From positions 1-23,915 of the forward strand of contig CALWKT010000044.1 of NCBI GenBank assembly GCA_944381335.1: DNA of 23,915 nucleotides, given 5' to 3'. How positions within the stretch are numbered: the stretch's first letter is position 1; every line of letters starts with the position of its first letter. Source of the stretch: an uncultured Christensenellaceae bacterium (GTDB lineage: Bacteria; Bacillota_A; Clostridia; Christensenellales; UBA3700). The notes under the pieces were generated by a model. It saw nothing but the letters and a program-made list of their open reading frames with translations. It was not told the origin of the DNA and ran no database searches. Shown here in pieces: positions 16,912-23,915 of this stretch. Made by a program: the position numbers and the translations under genes.

Positions 16912-16948
16912 ACAATTTCCTCCTCGGGCTTTCGCCCTCTTGTTTTAT

Positions 16949-17638
16949 TTAAGCCTCACGGCCTATTTCCGCTATCAGCAACGAATCGCCTTCAAGCCCG
17001 AACCCCTGCAAACCCTTTTGCAATGCGGAGTTCAGCGCTCCGGCTTCCGTTATTTCTATTTTACCATATATTTCCGGCTTTGAATAGTGAAAATTGAATT
17101 TTTTTAATAAATATACAAATTTATAGCCATTTATTGGCTCGTATATTGCGCTAAGTAAGAATTTTTTGCCGAAAAACGTAGCAATACTGGCTTTGTTTGT
17201 GTAAAAAACAACTCCGCAAAGATTGATTTTATGCATATTTGCATACTCGACAGCCTTTGAAAGCATATAAGATGCCAGTCCCGCGCCACGGTGATCCTCT
17301 CTTACCATAAGCCCGCTCGCTTCGTATGCCTGTTGAACGTCCTCTTTCCCTCCGGAGCCTTTTCTGATTACGTCGGCTAGCGTTTTTGCGTATTCCTCGT
17401 CAAGATCGACCGCGCACGTCGCAACGATATCTTCTCCGTCCAGCGCGCACATGAAGTATCCCGTTTCAAGCACCTCTCTGAGCTCCTCTTCCTTGTACGG
17501 GTAAAAAAACTCTATCTTGTCCAGCGCGTTTCTGCACTCGTCCAGAAAGGAAAAGACTTTGCCGTAATCGCAAAGTTCAGCGCGGCAAAGTCTCAGACCT
17601 TTGAATTTTTTATTCTCTATATCGCAGATATATCGCAT
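16949..17638 (-). CDS. GNAT-family N-acetyltransferase at the end of the arg operon
   Basis: A 229-residue protein with a GNAT core. The acetyl-CoA pyrophosphate loop is HRGAGLA (about residues 116-122), preceded by the beta strand EASGLMVRED and followed by helix SYMLSKAVEYA. GVVFYTNKASIATFFGKKF is the motif B region. A C-terminal extension of about 60 residues contains KKFNFHYSKPEIYG and has no recognised domain. The acceptor is unknown. I chose the ATG at 17638, one base after the argF stop (TGAaATG); an upstream in-frame ATG at 17659 lies inside argF. This tight junction implies co-translation with arginine genes. argJ already supplies acetylation of glutamate, so a second glutamate acetylase, an acetyltransferase for another amine, or a coincidental passenger are all open. 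Confidence 0.8.
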   Translation of the reverse strand: MRYICDIENKKFKGLRLCRAELCDYGKVFSFLDECRNALDKIEFFYPYKEEELREVLETGYFMCALDGEDIVATCAVDLDEEYAKTLADVIRKGSGGKEDVQQAYEASGLMVREDHRGAGLASYMLSKAVEYANMHKINLCGVVFYTNKASIATFFGKKFLLSAIYEPINGYKFVYLLKKFNFHYSKPEIYGKIEITEAGALNSALQKGLQGFGLEGDSLLIAEIGREA

Positions 17639-17639
17639 T

Positions 17640-18542
17640 TCAGCCCAGAAGTTTGACAAGCACGGCTTTCTGTGCGTGCAGTCTGTTTTCCGCTTCGTCG
17701 AATATTTCGGGATGCGACTCGAAAACCTCTTCGCTGATCTCCTCCCCTCTGTGAGCGGGCAGGCAGTGCATCACCATTGCGTCGGGTTTCGCCACCGCCA
17801 TCAGCTTGGCGTCCACGCAAAAGCCTTTGAACGCTTTTGCTCTCAGTTCTCTTTCTTTCTCCTGACCCATGGAAGCCCAGACGTCGGTGTAGATCACGTC
17901 GGCGTCCTTAGCCGCCGCGAAGATATCGTCGGTCAGTTCGAACTTGTCGCCGTACTCTTTCGCAAAGTCGAGAACCTGCTTGTCCGGCGAATAGTCCTTC
18001 GGGCAACCGAGAGAGACCTTCATGCCCATTTTGAGGCAGCCTACGGTCAGCGAATTCGCCATATTGTTTCCGTCGCCGATATAGCAGAATTTGAGCGTGT
18101 CGAACGCGCCTTTATATTCTCTTATCGTCATGAGATCTGCAAGCACCTGGCAGGGGTGAGCGAAGTCCGTGAGTCCGTTTATTATCGGAATCGAGCCGTA
18201 TTTCGCAAGATCTTCCACTTCCTGCTGAGCGAACGTCCTGATCATGATGCCGTCGAGGTATCTGGAAAGAACGCGCGCGGTATCCTGCACCGGCTCGCCT
18301 CTTCCTATCTGAAGATCGTTGGACGACAGGAAGATCGCCTGCCCGCCCAGCTGATACATGCCCGTCTCGAAAGACACCCTTGTTCTCGTCGACGCTTTCT
18401 GGAAGATCATGCCCAGCGTCTTGCCTTCAAGGTGCTTGTGGGGGATGTTGTGTTTCTGATTGAATTTGAGCTGATCGGCAAGGTTGAGGATGGAAAAGAT
18501 CTCTTCTTTGCTAAGATCGAGCATTTTAAGTAAATGTTTCAT
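17640..18542 (-). CDS. argF: Ornithine carbamoyltransferase
   Basis: A 300-residue cytoplasmic enzyme joining ornithine and carbamoyl phosphate to citrulline in arginine synthesis. Carbamoyl-phosphate-binding STRTR is at residues 51-55 and HPCQ at 129-132. The ornithine-binding loop is DVWASMGQE, and HCLPAHRGEEI carries the catalytic Cys260. The SMG loop distinguishes it from aspartate carbamoyltransferase and from putrescine or acetylornithine carbamoyltransferases. AAAGGAG lies 6 nt before the ATG. It follows argD by 10 nt and runs directly into the GNAT gene. Confidence 0.95.
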   Translation of the reverse strand: MKHLLKMLDLSKEEIFSILNLADQLKFNQKHNIPHKHLEGKTLGMIFQKASTRTRVSFETGMYQLGGQAIFLSSNDLQIGRGEPVQDTARVLSRYLDGIMIRTFAQQEVEDLAKYGSIPIINGLTDFAHPCQVLADLMTIREYKGAFDTLKFCYIGDGNNMANSLTVGCLKMGMKVSLGCPKDYSPDKQVLDFAKEYGDKFELTDDIFAAAKDADVIYTDVWASMGQEKERELRAKAFKGFCVDAKLMAVAKPDAMVMHCLPAHRGEEISEEVFESHPEIFDEAENRLHAQKAVLVKLLG

Positions 18543-18552
18543 ATTTTCTCCT

Positions 18553-19716
18553 TTATTCCGCGAGGATACTCAGCAGTACGTCCAGCGCTTCGTCAAGTTG
18601 ACTTTCCGTGATAGTGAGCGGGGGAAGCAGCCTTATCTTGTCCTTAGCGGTCAGCATAAGTACGCCGCGCTCTATGCCCATTTTAACTACGTCCGCAGAC
18701 TTCTTGTCCGTCGGCTTGATCCCGATCATGAGTCCCGCGCCGGTAACGCTTTCAACGCCCTTTGCGCCTACAAGTTTTTTGCGCGCGTACTCTCCTTTTT
18801 TTACCACGTCCGCGAGAAAAGCGTCGTCGATTCTCTCCATGACTTTGAGCGCGCCTGCGCAGACTATCGGGTTTCCGCCGAAAGTACTGCCGTGAGAGGA
18901 AAAGCCCATCACGCTTTCCACCTTGCCGTAAACCGCGACCGCGCCTATCGGGAGACCGCCGCCGAGCCCCTTTGCAAAAGTCGTGATGTCGGGAGTGATC
19001 CCGTAGTTTTCGCTTGCAAGGAACTTACCCGTTCTGCCGACGCCCGTCTGCACTTCGTCCGCGATTAGAAGCACGTCCTTTTCTTCGCAAAAACTCCTGA
19101 GCGCCGTTATATAATCCTTGTCCTGAGGTATCACGCCGCCTTCGCCCTGAATAAATTCTATCATCACGGCGCATACGCTGTCGTCAAACTGCTCCCTGAG
19201 CGCGTCCATATTCCCGCTTTCGACGTATCTGAAGCCTTCGGTGAACGGGAAAAAGTAGTTGTGGAACACGTCCTGACCCGTCGCCGCAAGCGTGGTGATC
19301 GTCCTGCCGTGGAACGAGTTCTTCAGCGTTATCACGGTATTTCTGCCGCTGCCGTATTTGTCAAAGGAATACTTTCTCGCGACCTTGATCGCGCCTTCGT
19401 TCGCTTCGGCGCCGCTGTTGGCGAAGAATACCTTTTTCGCGCCCGTGCGTTCACACAGCGTCTTGGCAAGCTTTACGCAAGGCTCCGTATAAAAGAGGTT
19501 GGACGTGTGGCTGAGCGTGTGCGCCTGTTCTGCAACCGCGTCCGCCCACTCCCTGTCGCAGTATCCCAGGCAGTTGACGCCTATGCCGCTGGTAAGGTCG
19601 ATATATCTCTTGCCGGTTTCGTCGAAGCAATAACAGCCTTCGCCCGCCGCGATAAGCAGGTCGAAACGGTTGTAAGTGCCCATTACGTATTGTTTGTCAG
19701 TCTGTTTTATATCCAT
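18553..19716 (-). CDS. argD: Acetylornithine aminotransferase
   Basis: A 387-residue PLP-dependent class III aminotransferase that converts N-acetylglutamate semialdehyde and glutamate to N-acetylornithine and 2-oxoglutarate. The PLP lysine is K249 in TFAKGLGGG; D220 in LIADEVQTGVGRTG binds the pyridine nitrogen; NSGAEANEGAIK (residues 100-111) holds the phosphate. The N-terminus DKQYVMGTYNRF is characteristic of ArgD. It begins 4 nt after argB and has no clear Shine-Dalgarno, so it probably relies on coupling. Related GABA or succinylornithine aminotransferases are unlikely in this operon. Confidence 0.94.
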   Translation of the reverse strand: MDIKQTDKQYVMGTYNRFDLLIAAGEGCYCFDETGKRYIDLTSGIGVNCLGYCDREWADAVAEQAHTLSHTSNLFYTEPCVKLAKTLCERTGAKKVFFANSGAEANEGAIKVARKYSFDKYGSGRNTVITLKNSFHGRTITTLAATGQDVFHNYFFPFTEGFRYVESGNMDALREQFDDSVCAVMIEFIQGEGGVIPQDKDYITALRSFCEEKDVLLIADEVQTGVGRTGKFLASENYGITPDITTFAKGLGGGLPIGAVAVYGKVESVMGFSSHGSTFGGNPIVCAGALKVMERIDDAFLADVVKKGEYARKKLVGAKGVESVTGAGLMIGIKPTDKKSADVVKMGIERGVLMLTAKDKIRLLPPLTITESQLDEALDVLLSILAE

Positions 19717-19720
19717 TGTC

Positions 19721-20572
19721 TTATTTAAAAAGCGTGCCCACGCCTTCGCTTGTCAGCATATCTATAAGTATCGCATGAGGGATCCTGCCGTCGATTATTA
19801 TAGATTGTCTTACGCCGCGCCTTACCGCTTCCACGCAACAGTCGACTTTAGGGATCATGCCGCCGCCGATCACGCCTTTCTTTTTAAGCGAAGGAACGTC
19901 GCTTACATTGACCTCGCTTATCAGCGTGCTTTCGTCGTTCTTGTCCATCAGAAGACCTCTGATGTCCGTCATCAGGATCAGGTTCTCCGCCTTGAGCGCC
20001 GCCGCTACCCTCGCCGCCGCCGTGTCCGCGTTGACGTTGTAAATGTTGCCGTCTGCGTCCGAAGAGACGCTGGCGACGACCGGAATATATCCGTTGTTCA
20101 ACGCATCCAGCACGGGCTGAGCGTTGACTTCGGTTATCTCTCCGACAAAACCGAGGTCCTGCTCTCCCTTTGCCTTCCTGCACACGAACATATTGCCGTC
20201 TATGCCGCAGAAGCCGCGCGCCTTGCCGCCGTGACGGGTGAGCATGCCGACCAGGTTTTTGTTGATCTTGCCGGCAAGTACCATCTGGACTATCTCAGCG
20301 GTCTCCTCGTCGGTATAACGCAGACCGCCGATGAACCTGCTTTCCTTGCCCACTCTTTTGAGCATATCGCTGATTTCGGGTCCGCCGCCGTGCACGAGCA
20401 CGACTTTTACGCCGATAAGCGACAGCATCACAATGTCGCGCATCACCGCGTTCTTGAGTTCTTCGTTGAGCATCGCGTTGCCGCCGTACTTTACCACGAC
20501 TACGTTGTCGTCGTATTTCTGGATGTAAGGCATCGCGTCGCTTAATATCTGAGCTTTTGTTGAAATGTCCAT
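19721..20572 (-). CDS. argB: Acetylglutamate kinase
   Basis: A 283-residue amino-acid kinase phosphorylating N-acetylglutamate with ATP, the second step of arginine synthesis and the usual arginine feedback point. VVVKYGGNAM holds the phosphate-binding lysine, VLVHGGGPEI the glycine-rich loop, RFIGGLRYTD the acetylglutamate site, and VNADTAAARVA and IGGGMIPKVD the ATP site. The N-terminal helix (QILSDAMPYIQKY) is of the kind found in arginine-inhibited hexameric enzymes. I chose the ATG at 20572 because GAGGTGG, overlapping the argJ stop, is 3-5 nt upstream; a GTG at 20578 in the same frame overlaps that site. Confidence 0.95.
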   Translation of the reverse strand: MDISTKAQILSDAMPYIQKYDDNVVVVKYGGNAMLNEELKNAVMRDIVMLSLIGVKVVLVHGGGPEISDMLKRVGKESRFIGGLRYTDEETAEIVQMVLAGKINKNLVGMLTRHGGKARGFCGIDGNMFVCRKAKGEQDLGFVGEITEVNAQPVLDALNNGYIPVVASVSSDADGNIYNVNADTAAARVAAALKAENLILMTDIRGLLMDKNDESTLISEVNVSDVPSLKKKGVIGGGMIPKVDCCVEAVRRGVRQSIIIDGRIPHAILIDMLTSEGVGTLFK

Positions 20573-20579
20573 ATCCACC

Positions 20580-21797
20580 TCAGGTTCTGTAATCCGCGTT
20601 TATCTTTACGTAATCGTAAGTCAGATCGCAACCCCAGGCTACGGCTTCAGCCTCGCCGTCGTTGCATCTTACGAGTATCTGCACTTCGTCTTCGAGAAGG
20701 ATCTCTTTTGCCTTTTCCTCGCTGAACTCCACGCCGTTGCCGCCTCTGCATACCGCGATAACGCCCTTGGACGAAGAAAGATCAACGTCGATCTTCGCAA
20801 TGTCGAACTCCGCGTCCGCATATCCGATCGCGCAAAGGATCCTGCCCCAGTTTGCGTCTGACGCGAATATCGCAGCCTTGAGAAGACTGCTGCATACGAC
20901 GCTCTTTGCGATCACCTTCGCCGTCGTCTTGTCTTTCGCTCCCGAGACCTTGCACTCCATAAGCCTCGTCGCGCCTTCGCCGTCCTTTGCTATCGCGCGG
21001 GAAACCTTGACCATGATATGATATAAAGCCGCCTTGAAAGTCTCGTAATCCTCGCCTTCAGCCTTTTCGATGAGCACGTTTTCCGCCTTGCCGTTGGCTA
21101 TCACGGAAACCATGTCGTTGGTCGATGTGTCGCCGTCTATGCTGACCATGTTCAGTGTGTCCTGTATCACGTCGTAAAGCGCGGTATGGAGCGCCTCGGG
21201 CGCAACTGCCGCGTCCGTCGTCAGGAAGCAAAGCAGAGTCGCCATATTGGGATGTATCATTCCGCTTCCCTTTGCGATCGCTCCGAGACGGCAGATCCTG
21301 CCGCCTAAAGAAAACTCGCATGCAAACTCCTTTTTGACGGTATCGGTCGTCATTATCGCTTCCGCGGCGTTTGCCGAGCCGTCGTAAGACAGCCCTTCCA
21401 CAAGGGCGTTCATACCGTTTTCTATCGGTTCGATCGGAAGTATCTGCCCGATGACGCCCGTAGAAGCTACGATCACGTCCTTTGCGTCCACGCCGGCATA
21501 TTCGGCGGTCAGCTCGCACATTCTTGCCGCCTTAACTTCTCCGTCCGCATTGCAGGTGTTGGCGTTGCCGCTGTTGCAGATCACCGCCTGAGCGTAGCCG
21601 TCCGCGATATTGCTTCCGGTCACCGCAATCGGCGCGCCCTTGACCTTGTTGGTCGTATAGACCGCCGCCGCCGCGCCCTTCACGTCGCTGACAATGAGCG
21701 CTAAGTCGCGCTTTTCTTTATTCTTTCTTATTCCGCAATGCACGCCGCTTGCCCTGAAGCCCTTGGGCGCGCAAATGCCTCCGAGTATATCCTTCAT
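20580..21797 (-). CDS. argJ: Bifunctional glutamate N-acetyltransferase / ornithine acetyltransferase
   Basis: A 405-residue Ntn-type enzyme that transfers acetyl from N-acetylornithine to glutamate, closing the acetyl cycle, and may also use acetyl-CoA. The precursor self-cleaves before T187 in KGSGMIHPNMATLL, giving alpha and beta chains; the oxyanion-hole residues T113-G114 are in VIVASTGVIGQ. Other family motifs are CNSGNANTC, SIDGDTSTNDM and the C-terminal WGCDLTYDYVKINADYRT. It starts one base after the argC stop. Its presence means neither argA nor argE is strictly needed. Whether it is mono- or bifunctional cannot be told from sequence. Confidence 0.95.
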   Translation of the reverse strand: MKDILGGICAPKGFRASGVHCGIRKNKEKRDLALIVSDVKGAAAAVYTTNKVKGAPIAVTGSNIADGYAQAVICNSGNANTCNADGEVKAARMCELTAEYAGVDAKDVIVASTGVIGQILPIEPIENGMNALVEGLSYDGSANAAEAIMTTDTVKKEFACEFSLGGRICRLGAIAKGSGMIHPNMATLLCFLTTDAAVAPEALHTALYDVIQDTLNMVSIDGDTSTNDMVSVIANGKAENVLIEKAEGEDYETFKAALYHIMVKVSRAIAKDGEGATRLMECKVSGAKDKTTAKVIAKSVVCSSLLKAAIFASDANWGRILCAIGYADAEFDIAKIDVDLSSSKGVIAVCRGGNGVEFSEEKAKEILLEDEVQILVRCNDGEAEAVAWGCDLTYDYVKINADYRT

Positions 21798-21798
21798 C

Positions 21799-22833
21799 TT
21801 AAAACGCGGGCGGAACGAAATCCAGACCGCAATCCTCCTTTAAGCCGAACATAATGTTCATATTCTGAATCGCCTGACCTGCCGCGCCTTTGACCATGTT
21901 GTCTATCGCGGAAACGATGACGGCTCTGCCCGTATGCTCGTCCGCATGAACGGAGACGTCGCAATAGTTGCTGAATTTCACGTCGCGCAGGTTGGCTACT
22001 TTGCCGAGAGGCAGTACGCGTACGAACTTTTCGCGCGCGTAAAATTTTTCATACAGAGAATGAAGCTCATCCGCGCCGACTGCCTGAGTCAGAGAAACGT
22101 ACATGGTGGAGATTATGCCTCTGTTGACGGGGAGCAGATGCGGCACGAACGTCACGTTGACCTTCTTTCCCGCTAGCTTTGACAGCGTCTGCTCGATCTC
22201 GGGCGTATGCCTGTGAGAAGCGACCTTGTACGGCGAAAACGCCTCGTTGCAGTTGGGATAATGCGTGTTGTCGGCAAGCCCTCTGCCCGCGCCGGTAACG
22301 CCCGATTTGCTGTCTATCACAATGCCGTTGTCGCAGACTATCCCGCTCTTTATCAGCGGAGCGAGCCCGAGCGCAATGCTCGTCGGATAGCAGCCGGGAT
22401 TGCCGATTATCGGCTGACCGTCATACTGTGCGCGCATGAGTTCCGGGATTACGTACACGCTCTTTTCGTGCAGTTCCTTTTCTTCGTACGTCTTGCCGTA
22501 CCACTTCGTATATTCTTCAGCGCTGTCCAGTCTGAAATCTGCACCCAGGTCGATGAGTTTTACGCCTTTTTCAACGCACTTTTTCGCCAGTTTTTCACTG
22601 AGTCCGTGCGGGAGCGAAGCAAATATTATATCGCTTTTTCCGATCAGCGCGTCCTCCGTTTCGAGTTTGTCGTCGCATATCCCGTAAAGATTGGGGTACA
22701 CTTCGCTTATGCTCTTGCCTTCGTAGCTGACGGAACTGATTCCCGTTATTTCCGCTTCAGGGTGAGTCTGCAACAGCCTTACGAGTTCAACGCCCGCGTA
22801 TCCCGTCGCGCCCACTATTCCAACTTTTATCAT
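21799..22833 (-). CDS. argC: N-acetyl-gamma-glutamyl-phosphate reductase
   Basis: A 344-residue NADPH-dependent dehydrogenase reducing N-acetylglutamyl phosphate to the semialdehyde. The Rossmann start is KVGIVGATGYAGVELVRLL, and the catalytic Cys148 is in GNPGCYPTSIALGLAPL; HRHTPEIEQ and FVPHLLPVNRGI complete the family pattern, as does the closing NIMFGLKEDCGL. The ATG at 22833 shares its A with the argH stop (TAATG), and AGAGGAG inside the argH end serves as ribosome binding site. The frame is open further upstream to 22980, but that arginine-rich stretch lies within argH and is unlike the family. Confidence 0.95.
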   Translation of the reverse strand: MIKVGIVGATGYAGVELVRLLQTHPEAEITGISSVSYEGKSISEVYPNLYGICDDKLETEDALIGKSDIIFASLPHGLSEKLAKKCVEKGVKLIDLGADFRLDSAEEYTKWYGKTYEEKELHEKSVYVIPELMRAQYDGQPIIGNPGCYPTSIALGLAPLIKSGIVCDNGIVIDSKSGVTGAGRGLADNTHYPNCNEAFSPYKVASHRHTPEIEQTLSKLAGKKVNVTFVPHLLPVNRGIISTMYVSLTQAVGADELHSLYEKFYAREKFVRVLPLGKVANLRDVKFSNYCDVSVHADEHTGRAVIVSAIDNMVKGAAGQAIQNMNIMFGLKEDCGLDFVPPAF

Positions 22834-23915
22834 TACTTCTCCTCTTTGAGAACGGTATTCTTTATGAGTTCTATATGCTTTTTCACAGCTTCGGGGGCGG
22901 GACCGCCGGTCACATTGCGCCCTTTGACGCAGGTAGCGAGGTCTATCGCCTCGTAGACGTCGTCCTCGAAAACGTCGCATATCTTTTTATACTCGGCAAT
23001 GTCCAGTTTGTCAAGCGTTGTGCCCTTCTCAACGCAAATTCCGACAAGCGTGCCGACGATTTTGTATGCGTCGCGGAAAGCGAGACCTTTCTTTACCAGA
23101 TAATCCGCGCAGTCCGTCGCGTTGATAAAGCCCTTTTCGCCCGCCTTCTTCATGTTTTCCTTGTTTACGGTCATCGTTTCGAGCATCGGCTTTATCGTCG
23201 AAAGACACAGCTTCACCGTGTCCACGCTGTCGAATATCGCCTCTTTGTCTTCCTGCATATCCTTGTTGTAAGCAAGCGGCAGTCCTTTCATCATCGTCAG
23301 GAGGGTCGTCAGATTGCCCTGTACGCGTCCCGTCTTGCCGCGGATAAGTTCGCAGATGTCGGGATTCTTCTTCTGAGGCATTATGCTGGAACCGGTCGCG
23401 TATGCATCGTCAAGTTCAATGAACTTGAACTCCCAGCTGCTCCACAAGACTATCTCCTCCGAAAGCCTGGAAAGGTGCGTCATACAGATCGCAATGTCAT
23501 TTGCGAGTTCAATCGCGTAGTCGCGGTCGCTCACTCCGTCTAAGCTGTTATACGTCGGATTGTCGAAGCCGAGGTGCTTTGCGGTGAACTCCCTGTCTAT
23601 CGGATAGGTCGTCGTCGCAAGCGCGCCCGAGCCGAGCGGACATTCGTTCATCAGCGAAAAACAGTTGAACATCCTGACCATATCGCGCTTGAACATCTCG
23701 ACGTACGCCATAAGATGGTGCGCGAAAGTGATCGGTTGCGCCCTCTGGAGGTGCGTATAGCCCGGCATGACCGTCTCAAGATTTTCTTCCGCCTTTTTCA
23801 CAAGCGCGGCGATCAGCTCTTTTATCATTCCGACGATCACGTCTATCTGCCCTCTCAGGTACATCCTGAGATCGAGCGCGACCTGATCGTTTCTCGAACG
23901 CGCGGTATGCAGACG
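22833..23915 (-). CDS. argH: Argininosuccinate lyase (5' end outside window)
   Basis: 360 codons are visible, read in from the right edge; about 100 N-terminal residues are missing compared with the usual 455-465. The enzyme splits argininosuccinate into arginine and fumarate. The visible part begins RLHTARSRNDQVALDLR, the family's substrate-binding segment, so the Met at 23864 is internal and not the start. GYTHLQRAQPITFAHH carries the catalytic His region, and GSSIMPQKKNPD is the fumarase/lyase signature with the flexible-loop serines. The stop overlaps the argC start by one base. argG would be expected upstream, outside the window. Confidence 0.95.
   Translation of the reverse strand, partial: RLHTARSRNDQVALDLRMYLRGQIDVIVGMIKELIAALVKKAEENLETVMPGYTHLQRAQPITFAHHLMAYVEMFKRDMVRMFNCFSLMNECPLGSGALATTTYPIDREFTAKHLGFDNPTYNSLDGVSDRDYAIELANDIAICMTHLSRLSEEIVLWSSWEFKFIELDDAYATGSSIMPQKKNPDICELIRGKTGRVQGNLTTLLTMMKGLPLAYNKDMQEDKEAIFDSVDTVKLCLSTIKPMLETMTVNKENMKKAGEKGFINATDCADYLVKKGLAFRDAYKIVGTLVGICVEKGTTLDKLDIAEYKKICDVFEDDVYEAIDLATCVKGRNVTGGPAPEAVKKHIELIKNTVLKEEK

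Noticed and set aside
22833..22980. N-terminal extension of argC from 22980
   Set aside because: Arg-rich, unlike ArgC and inside argH; the ATG at 22833 gives the normal Rossmann start and has a ribosome binding site.

Overview
The window reads as chromosomal DNA of an anaerobic Bacillota bacterium, most likely an uncultured member of the Clostridia. The grounds are consensus sigma-A promoters with 17-bp spacers, strong AGGAGG-type Shine-Dalgarno sequences, intrinsic terminators with long T runs, fermentative pyruvate formate-lyase, a C-GCAxxG-C-C family redox protein, a YdbC/PC4 protein and a clustered argJ-type arginine operon. Species cannot be named from sequence alone. Most genes lie on the minus strand.

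Layout. 1-117 is the tail of an IS30-family transposase. 266-1105 (+) is a pyridoxamine-kinase-like vitamin B6 kinase with a near-consensus promoter. 1198-2363 (-) is a MarR regulator and a cytidylate-kinase-like gene whose first 22 codons are out of frame; related GTAA-N4-TTAC inverted repeats sit in the promoters of both. 2502-3356 is a divergent pair: a small XRE repressor (-) and a membrane-anchored DUF4352 protein (+), with a perfect 16-bp palindrome over the + strand -10 box. 3420-6493 (-) is a secreted transglutaminase-like lipoprotein translationally coupled (TGATG) to an AlkD-like DNA alkylation repair protein. 6630-8504 (-) holds a CPA2 cation/proton antiporter and a YdbC single-stranded-DNA-binding protein, each with its own promoter and terminator. 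8690-12324 (-) holds a GH2 beta-galactosidase and a YccF membrane protein.

12631-16190 (-) is a fermentation unit: pflB, pflA and a C-GCAxxG-C-C protein, preceded by a ZTP riboswitch (pfl RNA motif) whose terminator competes with the ligand-binding domain. This ties formate production by PFL to the purine/one-carbon alarmone ZTP. Upstream of it is about 450 bp without a protein gene; it carries a palindrome over the pflB -35 box and a plus-strand terminator with no gene in front, so a short divergent RNA is possible.

16642-23915 (-) carries hup (HU) and then, read in transcription order, argH (cut by the window edge)-argC-argJ-argB-argD-argF-GNAT. Spacings run from a 1-nt overlap to 10 nt, so this is one operon making arginine from glutamate by the acetyl-recycling route, with an uncharacterised acetyltransferase at its end.

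The most notable items are the ZTP riboswitch with a compensated pseudoknot, the MarR and XRE operator architectures, the frameshifted kinase, two genes whose -10 box sits only 6-7 nt from the start codon (possible leaderless mRNAs), and the transglutaminase/AlkD coupling. No tRNA, rRNA, CRISPR array or complete mobile element was seen, and I did not find a wholly new multi-gene system.
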